From Halichoerus grypus (taxonomy: Eukaryota; Chordata; Mammalia; Carnivora; Phocidae), in contig NC_135716.1 in NCBI RefSeq assembly GCF_964656455.1, positions 81,370,484 through 81,434,483 of the forward strand: 64,000 nucleotides of DNA, in the 5' to 3' direction. The notes below the pieces were generated by a model. It made no database searches, had not been told where the DNA came from, and saw nothing but the letters and a program-made list of their open reading frames with translations. The position numbers and the translations under genes are program-made. How positions within the stretch are numbered: the first letter of the stretch is position 1; each line of letters begins with the position of its first letter. Positions 24,646 to 37,203 of this stretch are shown piece by piece.

Positions 24646-25360
24646 CCAGAGGGGTGCATATATATTTTCACATTAGTGTTTTCATCTTCTTTAGGTACAT
24701 AACCAATAGTGGAATTACTGGATCATGAGGAAATTCTATTTTTAATTTTTTGAGGAACCTCCATACTGTTTTCCACAGTGGCTGCACCAGTTTGCATTCC
24801 CACCAACAGTGCACAAGGGTTCCTTTTTCTCCACATTCCTAGCCAACACTTGTTTCTTGTGTTTTTGGTATCAGCCATTCTGACAGGTATGAGGTGATAT
24901 CTCATTGTGGTTTTGATTTACATTTCCCTAATGATCAGTGATGAGTATCTTTTTATGTGTCTATTGTTCATCTGTAAGTTGTCTTTGGAAAAATGTCTAT
25001 TCAGGTCCTCTGCCCATTTTAATTGGATTATTTGGGCTTTTTGGTGTTGACTTATGTACATTTTGGTTATTAACCCCTTATTGGATATATCATTTGCAAA
25101 TATCTACTCCCGTTCAGGAGGTTGCCTTTTCATTTTGTTGTTTCCTTTGCTGTGCAAAGCTTTTTATTTTGATGTAGTCCCAATACTTTATCTTTGCTTC
25201 TGTTTCCTTGCCTCAGGAGACCTATTTAGAAAAAATGTTTCTATGGCCAGTGTCAAAGAGATTACTGCCTGTGTTCTTCTGGGAGTTTTATGGTTTCCGG
25301 TCTCTGTTGGGAGGTTTTGATGCTAATTCAATCTTACTATATATAGGTCTATTTAGACTT

Positions 25361-25568
25361 TTTTTTTTTTTACGTTATGTTAGTCACCATACAGTACATC
25401 ATTAGTTTTTGATGTAGTGTTCCATGATTCATTGTTCGCATATAATACCCAGTGCTCCTTACACCACATGCCCTCCTTAATACTCATCACCAGGCTACAG
25501 ATGTAGTGAAAAGAAGAGACATATGCACCCCAGAGTTCATAGCAGTAATGTCCAAAATAGCCAAACTG
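25361..25568 (-). repeat. L1 insertion with 5' inversion (twin priming)
   Basis: Bases 25361-25491 are the inverted L1 3' UTR (GTTAGTCACCATACAGTAC, CCAGTGCTCC). Bases 25492-25568 are ORF2 C-terminal sequence in the opposite, plus, orientation (GATGTAGTGAAAAGAAGAGA, GTTCATAGCAGTAATGTCC). TTTAGACTT flanks the whole unit (25352-25360 and 25569-25577). Confidence 0.88.
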
Positions 25569-25950
25569 TTTAGACTTTCTATTTCTTCTTGACTCAATTT
25601 TGGTAATTTAATATTTCTAGGAATTTATCCTTTTTAATTAGGTTATTTAACATGTTAGTATTTTTATTTCTGTAAGGTTGATATTATCCTCACTTTCATT
25701 TCTGATTTTAGTTATTTGTGTTGTCTTTTTTTTTTTTAGTCTAAAAGAAAGTATGAGAATTTTGTTGACATATTCAAAGAACTAACTTTTGCTTTATTGA
25801 TTCTGTTATTTTTCTATACTCTACTTCTATTATCTGTGCTTTAACCTTTATTATTTCATTAATTTTCTAGCTTTGGGTTTAAATTCACTGTTTTTTCTTT
25901 AGTTCCTTATGGTGTGGACTTAGGTTATTCATTTGCCATCTTTATTTTTT

Positions 25951-26143
25951 TTTTAAGATTTTATTTATTTCTGAGAGAGAGCAAGAGAGAGAGAGCGCTC
26001 ACAAGCAGGGGTAGCGGCAAGCAGAGGGAGAAGCAGGCTCCCCACCAAGCAAGGAGACTGATGCAGGACTCGATCCCAGGACCCTGGGATCATGACCTGA
26101 GCCTAAGGCAGATGCTTAAATGACTGAGCCACCCAGGTGTCCC
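25951..26143 (-). repeat. CAN SINE with target duplication
   Basis: Inverted SINE flanked by GCCATCTTTATTTTTT at 25935-25950 and just after 26143. The second copy was reused by the neighbouring L1 insertion. Confidence 0.92.
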
Positions 26144-26160
26144 GCCATCTTTATTTTTTT

Positions 26161-26560
26161 TTATTTTTAATTTTATTAAGTTAGTCACCATAAAATACAT
26201 CATTAGTTTTTGATGTGGTGATCCACGATCCATTGTTTTCGTATAACACCCAGTGCTCCATGCAGTACTTGCCCTCCTTAATACCCATCACCGGGCTAAC
26301 CCATCCCCCCACCCCTCTCCCATCTAAAACCCTGTTTGTTTCTCAGAGTCCATAGTCTCTCAGGGTTCATCTCTCCCTCTGATTTCCGCCCCCCTTCATT
26401 TTTCCCTTCCTTCTCCTGATGTCCTCCATGCTATTCCTTATGTTCCACAAGTAAGTGAAACCATATGATAATTGACTTTCTCTGCTTGACTTATTTCACT
26501 TAGCATAATCTCCTCCAGTCCCATCCATGTTGAGGTAAAAGTCATCAGAAAGGATGAATA
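26161..26560 (-). repeat. Short L1 insertion with a small 5' inversion
   Basis: Inverted L1 3' UTR (GTTAGTCACCATAAAATAC to CCATCCATGTTGAGG) is followed by about 22 nt in plus orientation (GTCATCAGAAAGGATGAATA) from ORF2. CCCGCCATCTTTATTTTTT flanks it at 26141-26159 and 26561-26579. Confidence 0.85.
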
Positions 26561-26843
26561 CCCGCCATCTTTATTTTTTAATGGAGGTGTTAACGTGTAA
26601 CTGTTGTTTTTGCTGCATTATGTTTTGTCATATTGTGTTTTTGTTTTGATTTGTATCAAAGTATTTTCTGATTTCCTTTTGTGATTTCATGTTTGACTCC
26701 ATTGTTTTAGGAGTGTGCTAATTTCCAAGTATTTGTAATTTTCCACTTTTCCTTCTAAAGAAGGAATTGATTTCTAGCTTCATTGTATTTTAGTCAGAGA
26801 AAATATTTTGCAAGATTTCAGTCTATTCAATTTACTGAGATTT

Positions 26844-26848
<5 letters not shown>

Positions 26849-26880
<32 letters not shown>

Positions 26881-27067
26881 TTTTATTTATTTATTTGACA
26901 CAGAGAGAGAGAGAGGAATCACAAGCAGGCAGAGTGGCAGGGAGTGGCAGAGGGAGAAGCAGGCTTCCCGCGGAGCAGGGAGCCCGATGTGGGACTCGAT
27001 CCCAGGACCCTGGGATCATGACCTGAGCCGAAGGCAGACGCTTAACGACTGAGCCACCCAGGCGCCC
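26849..27067 (-). repeat. CAN SINE with long T-run and target duplication
   Basis: Inverted young SINE preceded by about 30 T, flanked by GAGATTTGTTT at 26838-26848 and 27068-27078. Confidence 0.95.
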
Positions 27068-28519
27068 GAGATTTGTTTGGTACCTAACATGTGGTCTGTC
27101 CTGGAGAATGCTCCGGGTACATTTAGAGGAATATGTGTTCTGCTTTTGTTGGGTGGAGTGTTCTATATGTCTGTAGGTCTAGTTGGTTTATAGTGCTGTT
27201 CAAGCCCTCTATTTCCTTATTGTTCTTTTGTCTAGATGTTCTGTCTCTCCATTATTGAAATTGGGGTCTGTGCTTTTTTTTGGGGGGGGGGGTCTCACAC
27301 AAAGTCTATTTTCTGATATTAGTAGCCATGCCAGCTTTCTGTTGGTTACTAGTGCATGAATATATTTTTCTGTGTGTTTTTTTTTTTTTTAACTTTTAAT
27401 CTGTTTGTCACTTTGGCTCTAAAATGATCTACCTGTATATGGTATATAATTGGATTGTGCTTTTATAATCCATTCTGCCAATATCTTTCTTTGAATTAAT
27501 GAGTCTAATTCATTCACATTTCAAGTGATTAGGAAGCACTTCTGTCATTCTTCTATTTGATTTCTATAAGTATCATCTTTTTCCCCTGAATTATTCCAAA
27601 ACTGTTTTCTTTTGTATTTAATCAATTTTGATAATATATCATTTGAAATCCCTCCTTGTTTCCTTTTCTGTATGTTTTTAAGTTTTTACTTACAGTTATT
27701 CTGGTGATTGTAATTAACATTCTAAATTTATAACAACATGGATTGAATCGATACTTAGTTTTAATAGTACACAAAAACATTCCTATAAAGCTCCAGCCTC
27801 TCTCCCACTTTGTAGTGGTGTTACAAAGTACATCTTTGTGTATTATGTCCCCATTAATATAGAATTATTATATTATTTTGTGCAGTTGTCTTTTAAATTA
27901 CATAAACAAAAATAGTAGTTATAAACCAATATTTATGTAGTTATATTTATCAGAGTTTCTTGGTAAGCCTTGTAATCTTTTTTTCAAACTGGAAGTTATG
28001 AAAATCCTAATGCTGGAAAATTCTTTTTTCTCCCTTCCCTAGGTTTACCATTGTTTCTTGATGGCTGCAGTTGTCTTATTTTTTTTTTCTTGCTTTTTTT
28101 TTTTTATTAGTTTCAAAGGTAGGATTTAGTCATTCATCAGTTGCATATAACACCCAGTGCTCATTACATCAAGTGCCCTCCTTAATGCCCATAACCCAAT
28201 TAATCCTTTTCCACCACCCACCTACCCTGCAGCAACCCTCAGTTTGTTTCCTACAGTACAGCATTTCTTATGGTTGGCTTCACTCTCTGTTTTCATCCTA
28301 CTTTATTTTTCCTTCCCTTCCCCTATGTTCATCTGTTTTGTTTTTTAAATTCCACACATGAGTGAAAGTATATGGTATTTGTCTTTCTCTAACTGACTTA
28401 TTTACCATAGCATAATACCTTCTACTTCCATCCATGTCATTGCAAATGGAAAAATTTCATTCTTTTTGATGGCTGATAATATTCTATTATACATACGCAC
28501 ACATATATATAATGATATA

Positions 28520-28555
28520 TAATGGAATATTATTCTATATATTAATATTCCATTA
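28520..28555. repeat. Perfect 13-bp inverted repeat
   Basis: TAATGGAATATTA (28520-28532) and its reverse complement (28543-28555) flank a 10-nt loop in an AT-rich part of an L1 end. It probably arose from the L1 AATGGAATATTA motif. Confidence 0.7.
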
Positions 28556-30727
28556 GATATATGTATATAGATAACTGGGCTCTTTACATAGTTTGGCTAT
28601 TGTAGACATTGCTGCTATAAATATTTGGGTGCATGAGCCCCTTCAAATCACTGTTTGTATCCTTTGGATAAATACTAGGTGGTGCAGTTGCTGGGTTGTA
28701 GGGTAGCTTTATTTTTAACTTCTCAAGGAACCTCCATACTGTTTTCCAGAGTGGCTGTACCACTTTGCATTCCCACCAACAGTGTAAGAGGGTTCCCCTT
28801 TCTCTGCATCCTTGCCAGCATTTGTTCTTTCCTGTCTTGTTAATTTTAGCCATTCTGACTGGTGTGAGGTAGTATCTCATTGTGGTTTTGATTTGTATTT
28901 CTCTGATGCCAAGTGATGTGGAGCATGTTTTCATGTGTCTGTTGGCTATTGTATGTCTTCTTTGGAGAAATGTCTGTTCATGTCTTCCACCCATTTCTTC
29001 ACTGGATTTTTTGTTTTTTGGGGTGTTGAGTTTGATAAGTTCTTTATAGATTTTGGATACTAGCCCTTTATCTGATAAGACATTTGCAAATACCTTCTCC
29101 CATTCTGTAGGTTGCCTTTTAGTTTTGTCGACTGTTTCCTTTGCTGTGCAAAAGCTTTATCCTGATGAAGTCCAGGTAGTTCATTTTTGCCTTTGTTTCC
29201 CTTCCCTTTGGAGATGTGTCTAACAAGATTGCTGCAGCCAAGGTCGAAGAGGTTACTGCCTGTGTTCTCTAGGATTTTGATGGATTCGTATCTCACATTT
29301 AGGTCTTTCATCCATTTGACTTTATTTTGTGTAAGAAAGTGGTCGAGTTTCATTCTTCTGCACATGGCTGTCCAATTTTCTGAACAGCATTTTTTAAAGA
29401 GACTGCCTTTTTTCCACTGGATATTCTTTACTGCTTTGTCAAAGAATAGTTGACCTAGAGTTTAGGGTCCATTTCTAGGTTCTCTATTCTGTTCCATTGA
29501 TCTATGTGTCTGTTTTTGTGCCAGTACCGTACTGTCTGGATGATTACAGCTTTGTAATATAGCTTTAAGTCCAGAATTGTGATGCCTCCAGCTTTGGTTT
29601 TCTTTTTCAACATTGCTTTGGCTGTTTGTGGTCTTTATTTTCCATACAAATTTTAGGATTGTTTGTTCCAGCTCTGTGATAAATGCTGATAGTATGTTGA
29701 TAGGGACTGCATTGAATGTGTAGATTGCTTTGAGTAGCTTAGACATTTTTACAATATTTATTCTTCCATGAGCATGGAATATTTTTCATTTCTTTGTGTC
29801 TTCCTCCATTTCTTTCATAAGTTATTCATAGTTTTCAGAGTACAGATCCTTTACCTCTTTAGTTAGGTGTATTCCTAGGTATCTTCTGGGTTTTGGTATG
29901 GTTGTAAATGAGATCGATTCCTTGATTTCTCTTTCTTCTGCCTTATTCTTAGTGTATAGAAATATGACTGACTTCTGTGCGTTGATTTTATATCCTGCAA
30001 TGTTGCTGAATTCCTGTATCAGTTCTAGGAATTTTTTGGTGGAGTCTTTTGTTTTTTCTACAGTGAGTATCATATTATCTGCAAAGAGTGAGAGTTTGAC
30101 TTCTTTGCTGATTTGGATACCTTTTATTTCTTTTTGTTGTCTGGTCACTCAGGCTAGGACTTCCAGTTACAGTGTAGAACAACAGTGGTGAGAGTGGGCA
30201 TCTCTGTCATGTTCCTGACCTTAGGGGACTAGCTTTCAGTTTTTCCCCATTGAGGATGATATTTGCTGTGGGTCTTTTGTATATAGCTTATGATATTGAG
30301 GTATGTTCCCTCTATCCCTATCCTTTGGGGAGTTTTAATCAAGAAAGGATGCTGTATTTTATCAAACGCTTTTTCTGCATCAATTGAGAGGATCATATGG
30401 TTCTTGTCCTTTCTTTTATTAATGTGGTATATCACATTGATTTGTGGATGTTGAACCACCCCTGCAGCCCAGGAATAAATCCCACTTGGTCATGGTGAAC
30501 AATCCTTTTAATGTACTGTTGGATCCTATTGGCTAGTATCTTGGTGAGAATTTTTGCATCCATGTTCATCAGGGATATTGGTCTGTAATTCTTTTTGGTG
30601 GGGTCTTTGGATTGGGGATCAAGTTAATGTCAGCCTCATCGAATGAGTTTGGAAGTTTTCCTTCCATTTCTATTTTTTGTAACAGTTTCAGAAGAATAGG
30701 TGTTAATTCTTCTTAAATGTTTGGTAG

Positions 30728-30926
30728 ATGGGGAACCTAAGTGGTTCATTTGGTTAAGCATCTGCCTTCAGCTTGGGTCATGATCTTGGGGTCCTGGGAT
30801 CAAGCCCCGTTGTTGGGCTTCCTGCTCAGTGGGGAGTCTGCTTCCCCTTCTACCTCTCTTCCTCCCTCACCCTGCTCATGTTCTCTCTCTCTCTCAAATA
30901 AATAAATAAAATCTTTAAGAAAAAAT
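30728..30926 (+). repeat. CAN SINE nested in L1
   Basis: Flanked by AAATGTTTGGTAG at 30715-30727 and 30927-30939. The host L1 ORF2 text continues uninterrupted on both sides. Confidence 0.95.
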
Positions 30927-31585
30927 AAATGTTTGGTAGTATTCCGCCGGAAGCCATCTGGCCCTGGGCTCTTGTTTTTTGGGAGATTTTTCATTACTGC
31001 TTCAATTTCCTTAGTGGTTATGGGTCTGTTCAGGTTTTCTATTTCTTCCTGTTTTAGTGTTGGTAGTTTATACATCTCTAGGAATGCATCCATTCCTTCC
31101 AGGGTGCCTAATTTGTTGGCATATAATTGCTCATAATATTCTCTTATAATTATTTGTATTCTTTGGTGTTGGTTGTGATCTCTCCTCTTTCATTCATGAT
31201 TTTGTTGATTTGGGTCCTTTCTCTTCTTTTTGATAAGTGTGGCTAAGGGTTTATCAATCTTATTAATTCTTTCAAAGAACCAGCTCCTAGTTTCATTGAT
31301 TCGTTCTACTGTTATTTGATTTTATATATCATTGATTTCTGCTCTAATCTTTATTATAGATTTAGGTTTTATTTATTGTTCTTTTCCCAGCTCCTTTAGG
31401 TATAAGATTAGGTTGTGTATTTGAGGCTTTTTTTGTTTCTTGAGGTAGGCCTGTATTGCTATATACTTCCCTCTTAGGACCACCTTTGCTGCATCCCAAA
31501 GGTTCTGAACTGTTGAGTCTTCATATTCATTTGTTTCCATGTATTTTTTTAATCTTTAATTTCCTGGTCGACCCATCCATTCCTT

Positions 31586-33112
31586 TTTTTTTTTTTCCCA
31601 AGTGCTTTATTTTTTTTTAATTTTTTTAATTAACATATAATGTATTATTTGTTTTAGGGGTACAGGTCTGTGATTCATCAGTCTTACACAATTCACAGTG
31701 CTCACCATAGCACATACCCTCCCCAATGTCCATCACCCAGTCACCCCATCCCTCCCACCCCCCTCCACTCCAGTAACCCTCAGTTTGTTTCCTGAGATTA
31801 AGAGTCTCTTATGGTTTGTCTCCCTCTCTGGTTTCATCTTGTTTCATTTTTCCCCACCCTTCCCCTATGATCCTCTGCCTTCTTTCTCAAATTCCACGTA
31901 TCAGTGAAATCATATGATAATTGTCTTTCTCTGATTGACTTATTTCACTTAGCGTAATACCTTCTAGTTCCATCCATGTCATTGCAAATGGCAAGATTTC
32001 ATTTTTTTGATGGCTGCATAATATTCCATTGTATATATATATACACCACATCTTTTTTATCCATTCATCTGTTGATGGACATCTAGGCTCTTTCCATAGT
32101 TTGGCTATTGTGGACATTGCTGCTACAAACATTGGGGGCATGTGCCCCTTTGGATCACTACATTTGTATCTTTGGGGTAAATACCTAGTAGGGCAATTGC
32201 TGGGTTGTAGGGTAGCTCTATTTTCAACTTTTGAGGAACCTCCATACTGTTTTCCAGAGTGGCTGCACCAGCTTGCATTCCCACCAACGGTATAGGAGGG
32301 TTCCCCTTTCTCTGCATCCTCACCAACATCTGTCATTTCCTGACTTGTTAATTTTAGCCATTCTGACTAGTGTGAGGTGGTAACTCATTGAGGTTTTGAT
32401 TTGTATTTCCCTGATGCCGAGTGATGTTGAGCACTTTTTCATGTGTCTCTTGGCCATTTGGATGTCTTCTTTGCAGAAATGTCTGTTCATGTCTCCTGCC
32501 CATTTCTTGATTGGATTATTTGTTCTTTGGGTGTTGTTTGGTAAGTTCTTTATAGATTTTGGATACTAGCCCTTTATCTTATATGTCATTTGCAAATATC
32601 TTCTCCCATTCTGTCGGTTGTCTTTTGGTTTTGTTGACTGTTTCCTTTGCTGTGCAAAAGCTTTTTATCTTGATGAAGTCCCAATAGTTCATTTTTGCCC
32701 TTGCTTCCCTTGCCTTGGTGATGTGTCTAGAAAGAATTTGCTGCAGCTGAGGTCGAAGAGGTTGCTGCCTGTGTTCTCTTCTAGGATTTTGATGGATTCC
32801 TGTCTCACATTTAGGTCTTTCATCCATTTTGATTCTATTTTTGTGTGTGGTTTAAGGAAATGGTCCACTTTCATTCTTCTGCATGCGGCTGTCCAATTTT
32901 CCCAACACCATTTGTTGAAGAGACTCTTTTTTTCCATTGGACATTCTTTCCTGCTTTGTCGAAGATTAGTTGATCATAGAGTTGATGGTCCATTTCTGGG
33001 CTCTCTGTTCTGTTCCATTGATCTGTGTGTCTGATTTTGTGCCAGTACCATACTGTCTTGATGATGACAGCTTTGTAATAGAGCTTGAAGTCGGGAATTG
33101 TGATGCCACCAA
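31586..33112 (-). repeat. 5'-truncated L1 nested in the larger L1
   Basis: Inverted L1 3' UTR starts after a T-run (TTAATTAACATATAATGTAT) and runs into ORF2 C-terminal remnants (32336-31887; 32827-32579). The host target ACCCATCCATTC lies at both edges (about 31571 and 33112). Confidence 0.88.
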
Positions 33113-33654
33113 ACCCATCCATTCTTAATAGGATGCTCTTTGACTTCCATGAATTTGTGTTCCTTCCAAATTTTCTCTTGTGATTGAGTTTTATTTTTAA
33201 AGCATTGTGGTCTGAAAAGATGCATGGAATAATCTCAGTCTTTTGGTAGTTGGTAGGACCTGATTGTGACCCAGTATGTGATCTATTCTGGAGAATGTTC
33301 CATGTGCATTTGAAAAGAATGTGTATTCTGTTTCTTTAGTATGAGATGCTAAATATATCTGTAAGTCCATCTGGTCCAGTGTGTCATTCAAAGCCTTTGT
33401 TTCCATGTTGATCTTCTGCTTAGATGATCTGTCCATTGCTGTGAATGGGGTGTTGAAGTCCCCTACTATTATTATATTATTATCAATGAATATCTTTAAT
33501 TTTATTATTAAATGGTTTATATATTTAGCTGCTCCCAAGTTAGGGGCATAAATATTTATGATTGTTAGATATTCTTGTTGAATAGAGCCTTTTATTATTG
33601 TACAGTTTCCATCTTCATCTGTTATTACAGTCTTTGGTTTAAAATCTAGTTTGT

Positions 33655-33857
33655 TGGGCGCCTGGGTGGCTCAGTCGTTAAGCGTCTGCCTTCAGCTCGG
33701 GTCATGATCCCAGGGTCCTGGGATTGAGTCCCACATCAGGCTCCCTGCTCAGCAGGGGGCCTGCTTCTCCCTCTCCCACTCCCCCTGCTTGTGTTCCTGC
33801 TCTCGCTGTCTCTCTCTCTGTCAAATAAATAAAATCTTTAAAAATAAATAAATAAAT
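33655..33857 (+). repeat. Young CAN SINE nested in L1 endonuclease region
   Basis: Near-consensus element flanked by AAAATCTAGTTTGT at 33641-33654 and 33858-33871. Confidence 0.96.
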
Positions 33858-34189
33858 AAAATCTAGTTTGTCTGATATAAGGATGGCTACTTTCCTTTGA
33901 TGTCCATTGGCATGGTAAATGGTTCTCTACCCCCTCACTTTCAATCTGGAGGTGTCTTTGTGTCTAAAATGAGTGTCTTCTAGACTGCAATTTGATAGGT
34001 TTCTTTTTTTTTTTTTTTTCCAGTCTGATACCCCATCTTTTGATTGGAGCATTTAGATCATTTACATTCAGAGTAATTACTGAAAGATTTGAATTTAGTG
34101 CCATTATATTTCCTGGAAAGTCTCTGTTTCTGTAGATTGTCTCTGTTCCTTTCTGATCTTTGTTACTTTTGGACTCTCCCTCCACTCAA

Positions 34190-35020
34190 AGGACCCTCTG
34201 TAGTATTTCTTTCAGGGCTTGTATAGTGGTCACAAACTCCTTTATTTTTTGTTTGTCCTGAACCTCTTTATCTCTCCTATTCTGAGTGACATCCTGGTGG
34301 GACAAAGTAATCTTGGCTGCATATTTTTCCCTTTCTGGCCTACCAGCTCTCTGTGGACAGGTCTGCTGCCAGGCTTATGCGTTTACCCTTGTAGGTTAAG
34401 GACCTCTTGTCCCACGCTGCTCTCGGGATTTTCTCCTTATATCTGAAATTTGCAAGCTTCACTCTTATGTCGAGGTGTTGACCTATTTTGTTGATTTTGA
34501 GGGGGTTTCTCTGTGCCTCCTGGACTTGAATGCCTGTGTCGTTCCCCAGATTAGGGAAGTTCTCAACTATTTGTTCAAATAAACCTTCTTCCCCTCTCTC
34601 TTCATCTTTTGGGACTCCTACTATTTGGGTTTTATTTTGCTTTATGGAATCACTGATTTCTCGAAGTCTCCCTTAGTCGTCTAATAGTTGTTTTTCTCTC
34701 TTCTTTTCAGGTTCTTTATTTTCTATCATTTTTTCTTCAATATCACTGACTCTTCTGCCTCATTTGTCCTCATTGCTAAAGCCTCCATGTTAGACTGCAT
34801 CTCAGTAACACCATTTTTAATTTTGGCCTGATTAGATATTTGTTCTTTTATTTCTATAGTAAGGGATTCTCTAGTGTTTTCTATGCTTTTTCAAGCCCAG
34901 CTACTATCTTTATAATCATTGTTTTAAGTTCTAGTTCTACATCTTACTTACATCTGTATTGATTAAATCTCTGGTAGTGTGTACTAATTCCTGTTCTTTC
35001 TTTTGTGGTGAATTTCTCCT
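34190..35020 (-). pseudogene. L1 ORF1 remnant
   Basis: Inverted text with GTCTGCTGCCAGGCTTATGC, TCCTGGACTTGAATGCCTGT and CTTCATCTTTTGGGACTCCT follows the order of the intact L1 ORF1 at 63226-64000, but no frame remains open. It would have encoded the RNA-binding chaperone of the retrotransposon. Confidence 0.75.
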
Positions 35021-35892
35021 CCTACTCATTCTGTCCAGAAAATAAAGGAGGAAAGAAGAAGAAGAAAAAAAGATGGAAAAAAACAGCAAAAATACCACAA
35101 CAGAAACGTCAGGAAGTGGTTTCTGCTGTATGCTGTGTGCCCTCTGCTGTTGTGTTTTAGCTGCTCTTTCCCACTGGTTTGTCCTCTACAAAGTTCCTCT
35201 TTGCATGTAGTGGGGACTCTTTTGACCTTTAAATAGGTGTGCTTTGATTTGTTTGTCATGTTAAGTCTGCAAAGGAAAAAGGAAAAGAAAAAATGAAAAT
35301 GAAAAACTATAACATGTCCTGATCCAAGACAAGAGAAAAGGAAATGGAACAAAAACGCATACAAACAGACAAACAATAAACTGATGATTCTAAAAAATAA
35401 GAAACAAGGGGCGGGGGGAGAAGAAAAGAGAAAAAAAATAAGCCTGATCCAAAAAATAAGGAAACGAACCAAAAATAAACAAAAGATGGTAAGCCTGAAA
35501 CAAGAAAAAAAAAAAAAAAAAGATATATATGTTTATAAAGAATAAAAAATAAGAAATAGAAAAAAATTTAAACATTTAAAAATATTAAGAGAAGAGGGGG
35601 GAAAAAGAGGAAGCCTGGTCCTATTCACACCAGAAGGTGATGTTTTGGAGCTTTCTTTAATCAGTAGACTTGGCACACACAAAGGGCCTGTGTTGGTCTT
35701 CTGAGGAGGAGGCCTGCTGGGCTGGCCCACAAGCTGACTTGTCCTTTTAAGGATGCCCCTGCCAGGCGCTGGGGGTGCAGAGTGTAGTGTAGGGGACTCC
35801 AGACTCCACTGGAGGTGCTGTGTTTCTCTCTGAAGTCCTGCTGTGCTGGTGGGAGGAAAGTGGAGGGGGGGGCGGTGTGGAGGAGGTAGAAA

Positions 35893-37020
35893 ATGACGTC
35901 ATCCAGCCCTCTTATCCCTGGGGAGTGGAACTCCCAGCCACACTGTTCAGGAGCCCTCTTAGAAAAGCAAACAATCTCCTGTGCCCTGAACTTTAGTCAG
36001 TTCACTGCCTTTAACCTGTATGTGCCCAGGCCATCAGCACATCTGAAGCCACAGATTTCCTGTATTTTATCCCTGGCCAGTGGCTGGGATTCAAAACTCC
36101 AAGTTTTAAAGGGCCTGGTAAGGTGCAAGCCCACTCCTGTACCCTGGAGGAAAGGCTTGAGGCATGTCCAGCACCGTAGTATCCCCAAAAAGTTGTCTCA
36201 CAGTGCACACGAAGAGGCTAGAGTTTATTGTACTGCTCAGCAAAAAGCTGGAACCCAGCTGTATGTCCCCTACTCCCCTCTGTCCCAGAAAAGCCATCTG
36301 AGAGGCTTGAATCTATCGCTGCAGACAGCAAAAAGCAGCAGCCAGGTTATCTGCAATCTGCTCCAGTCTCTGCTTTCTGCTCAGTTCAGCTGCAGAAAAG
36401 CAGCCACTCAGAGTGCACACAGAGCCGGTGAGCCTGTTGTGGCTCACAGCAAAAAGTTAAGAGGCTTTCTGCCCTCTGTGTGTACCTGTGACCCTGCTGA
36501 TGAGCACCGCTCAATGGTTCCAGCTGGCCTTTGGTTCTTTGAGAGGCAAAATACGCTCTTTCAAATGCCCTCTGGGAAGGGGAGTGATCTCTCCCTGTGC
36601 GACCCAGGGGATCTCCTCACCACAGCTTATTGTGCAACCCCAACCCACTGGGCTGTTTCCCACATTCTCTGTCTCCACAAAACAGGTTTCACCCCCTCCA
36701 AGGCCTTGAGGGTTTCCCCTCCCCCAATTCAGTGCTCTGAACTTTGCATCTTCCATGTTATCTCACTCCCAACTGTGCAAATTATTTCCTTAATCCTCAG
36801 ATCGTCTTACATGAAAAAATGCTCAACATCACTTGGCATCAGGGAAATACAAATCAAAACCACAATGAGATACCACCTCACACCAGTCAGAGTGACTAAA
36901 ATTAACAAGTTAGGAAATGACAGATGTTGGCAAGGATGCAGAGAAAGGGGAACTCTCCTATACTGTTGGTGGGAATGCAAAGTGGTGCAGCTACTCGAAA
37001 ACAGTATGGAGGTTCCTTGA
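35893..37020 (+). other. 375-codon open frame antisense to an L1 5' UTR, fused to a sense ORF2 tail
   Basis: The frame starts ATGACGTCATCC. Its first roughly 305 codons run antisense through the 5' UTR of the minus L1. At about 36808 it crosses the insertion junction of a plus-strand L1 and continues in the genuine ORF2 frame ([38 protein letters not shown]) for about 65 codons to a stop. The first part has no known domain. Nothing shows that it is translated, and the equivalent stretch of the other L1 in the window is not open over this length. Confidence 0.4.
35894..35901. promoter_or_regulatory. CRE-like palindrome TGACGTCA in an L1 5' UTR
   Basis: A perfect 8-bp CREB/ATF consensus lies in the region that would be the internal promoter of the minus-strand L1. 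Whether it is bound is unknown. Confidence 0.4.
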
Positions 37021-37203
37021 AAAGTTAAAAATAGAGCTACCCTATGACCCAGCAATTGCACTACTAGGTATTTACCCCAAAGATACAAATGGAATCCGAA
37101 GGGGCACCTGCATCCCAATGTTTGTAGCAGGAATGTCCACAACAGCCAAACTATGGAAAGACCCCAGATGTCCATCAATAGATGAGTGGATAAAGAAGAT
37201 GTG

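Larger units (their letters stand above)
23756..25315 (-). repeat. L1 3' portion nested in the older L1M
   Basis: Inverted 3' UTR begins TTTAATTGAAGTATAATTAAC. ORF2 C-terminal remnants follow on the minus strand (24905-24723, [20 protein letters not shown]). Flanking GGAGTTTTTT and GGAGGTTTTG look like a decayed target duplication. Confidence 0.8.
22760..28045 (-). repeat. Old L1M, interrupted by L1 and SINE insertions
   Basis: Inverted ORF2 sequence runs through 22760-23755, resumes at about 25316-25360, 25569-25950, 26561-26848 and 27068-28045. The text order (CCCAGCATTGCTGGGATAAA; later TTTCTATTTCTTCTTGACTC; later GTGGTCTGTCCTGGAGAATG) follows an L1 read 3' to 5'. It is too eroded to encode protein. 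Confidence 0.75.

Noticed and set aside
35026..35730. Minus-strand frames rich in Phe and Leu (up to 148 codons) as genes
   Set aside because: They arise from reading the A-rich plus strand in reverse across the L1 ORF1 and 5' UTR boundary; no domain is seen.
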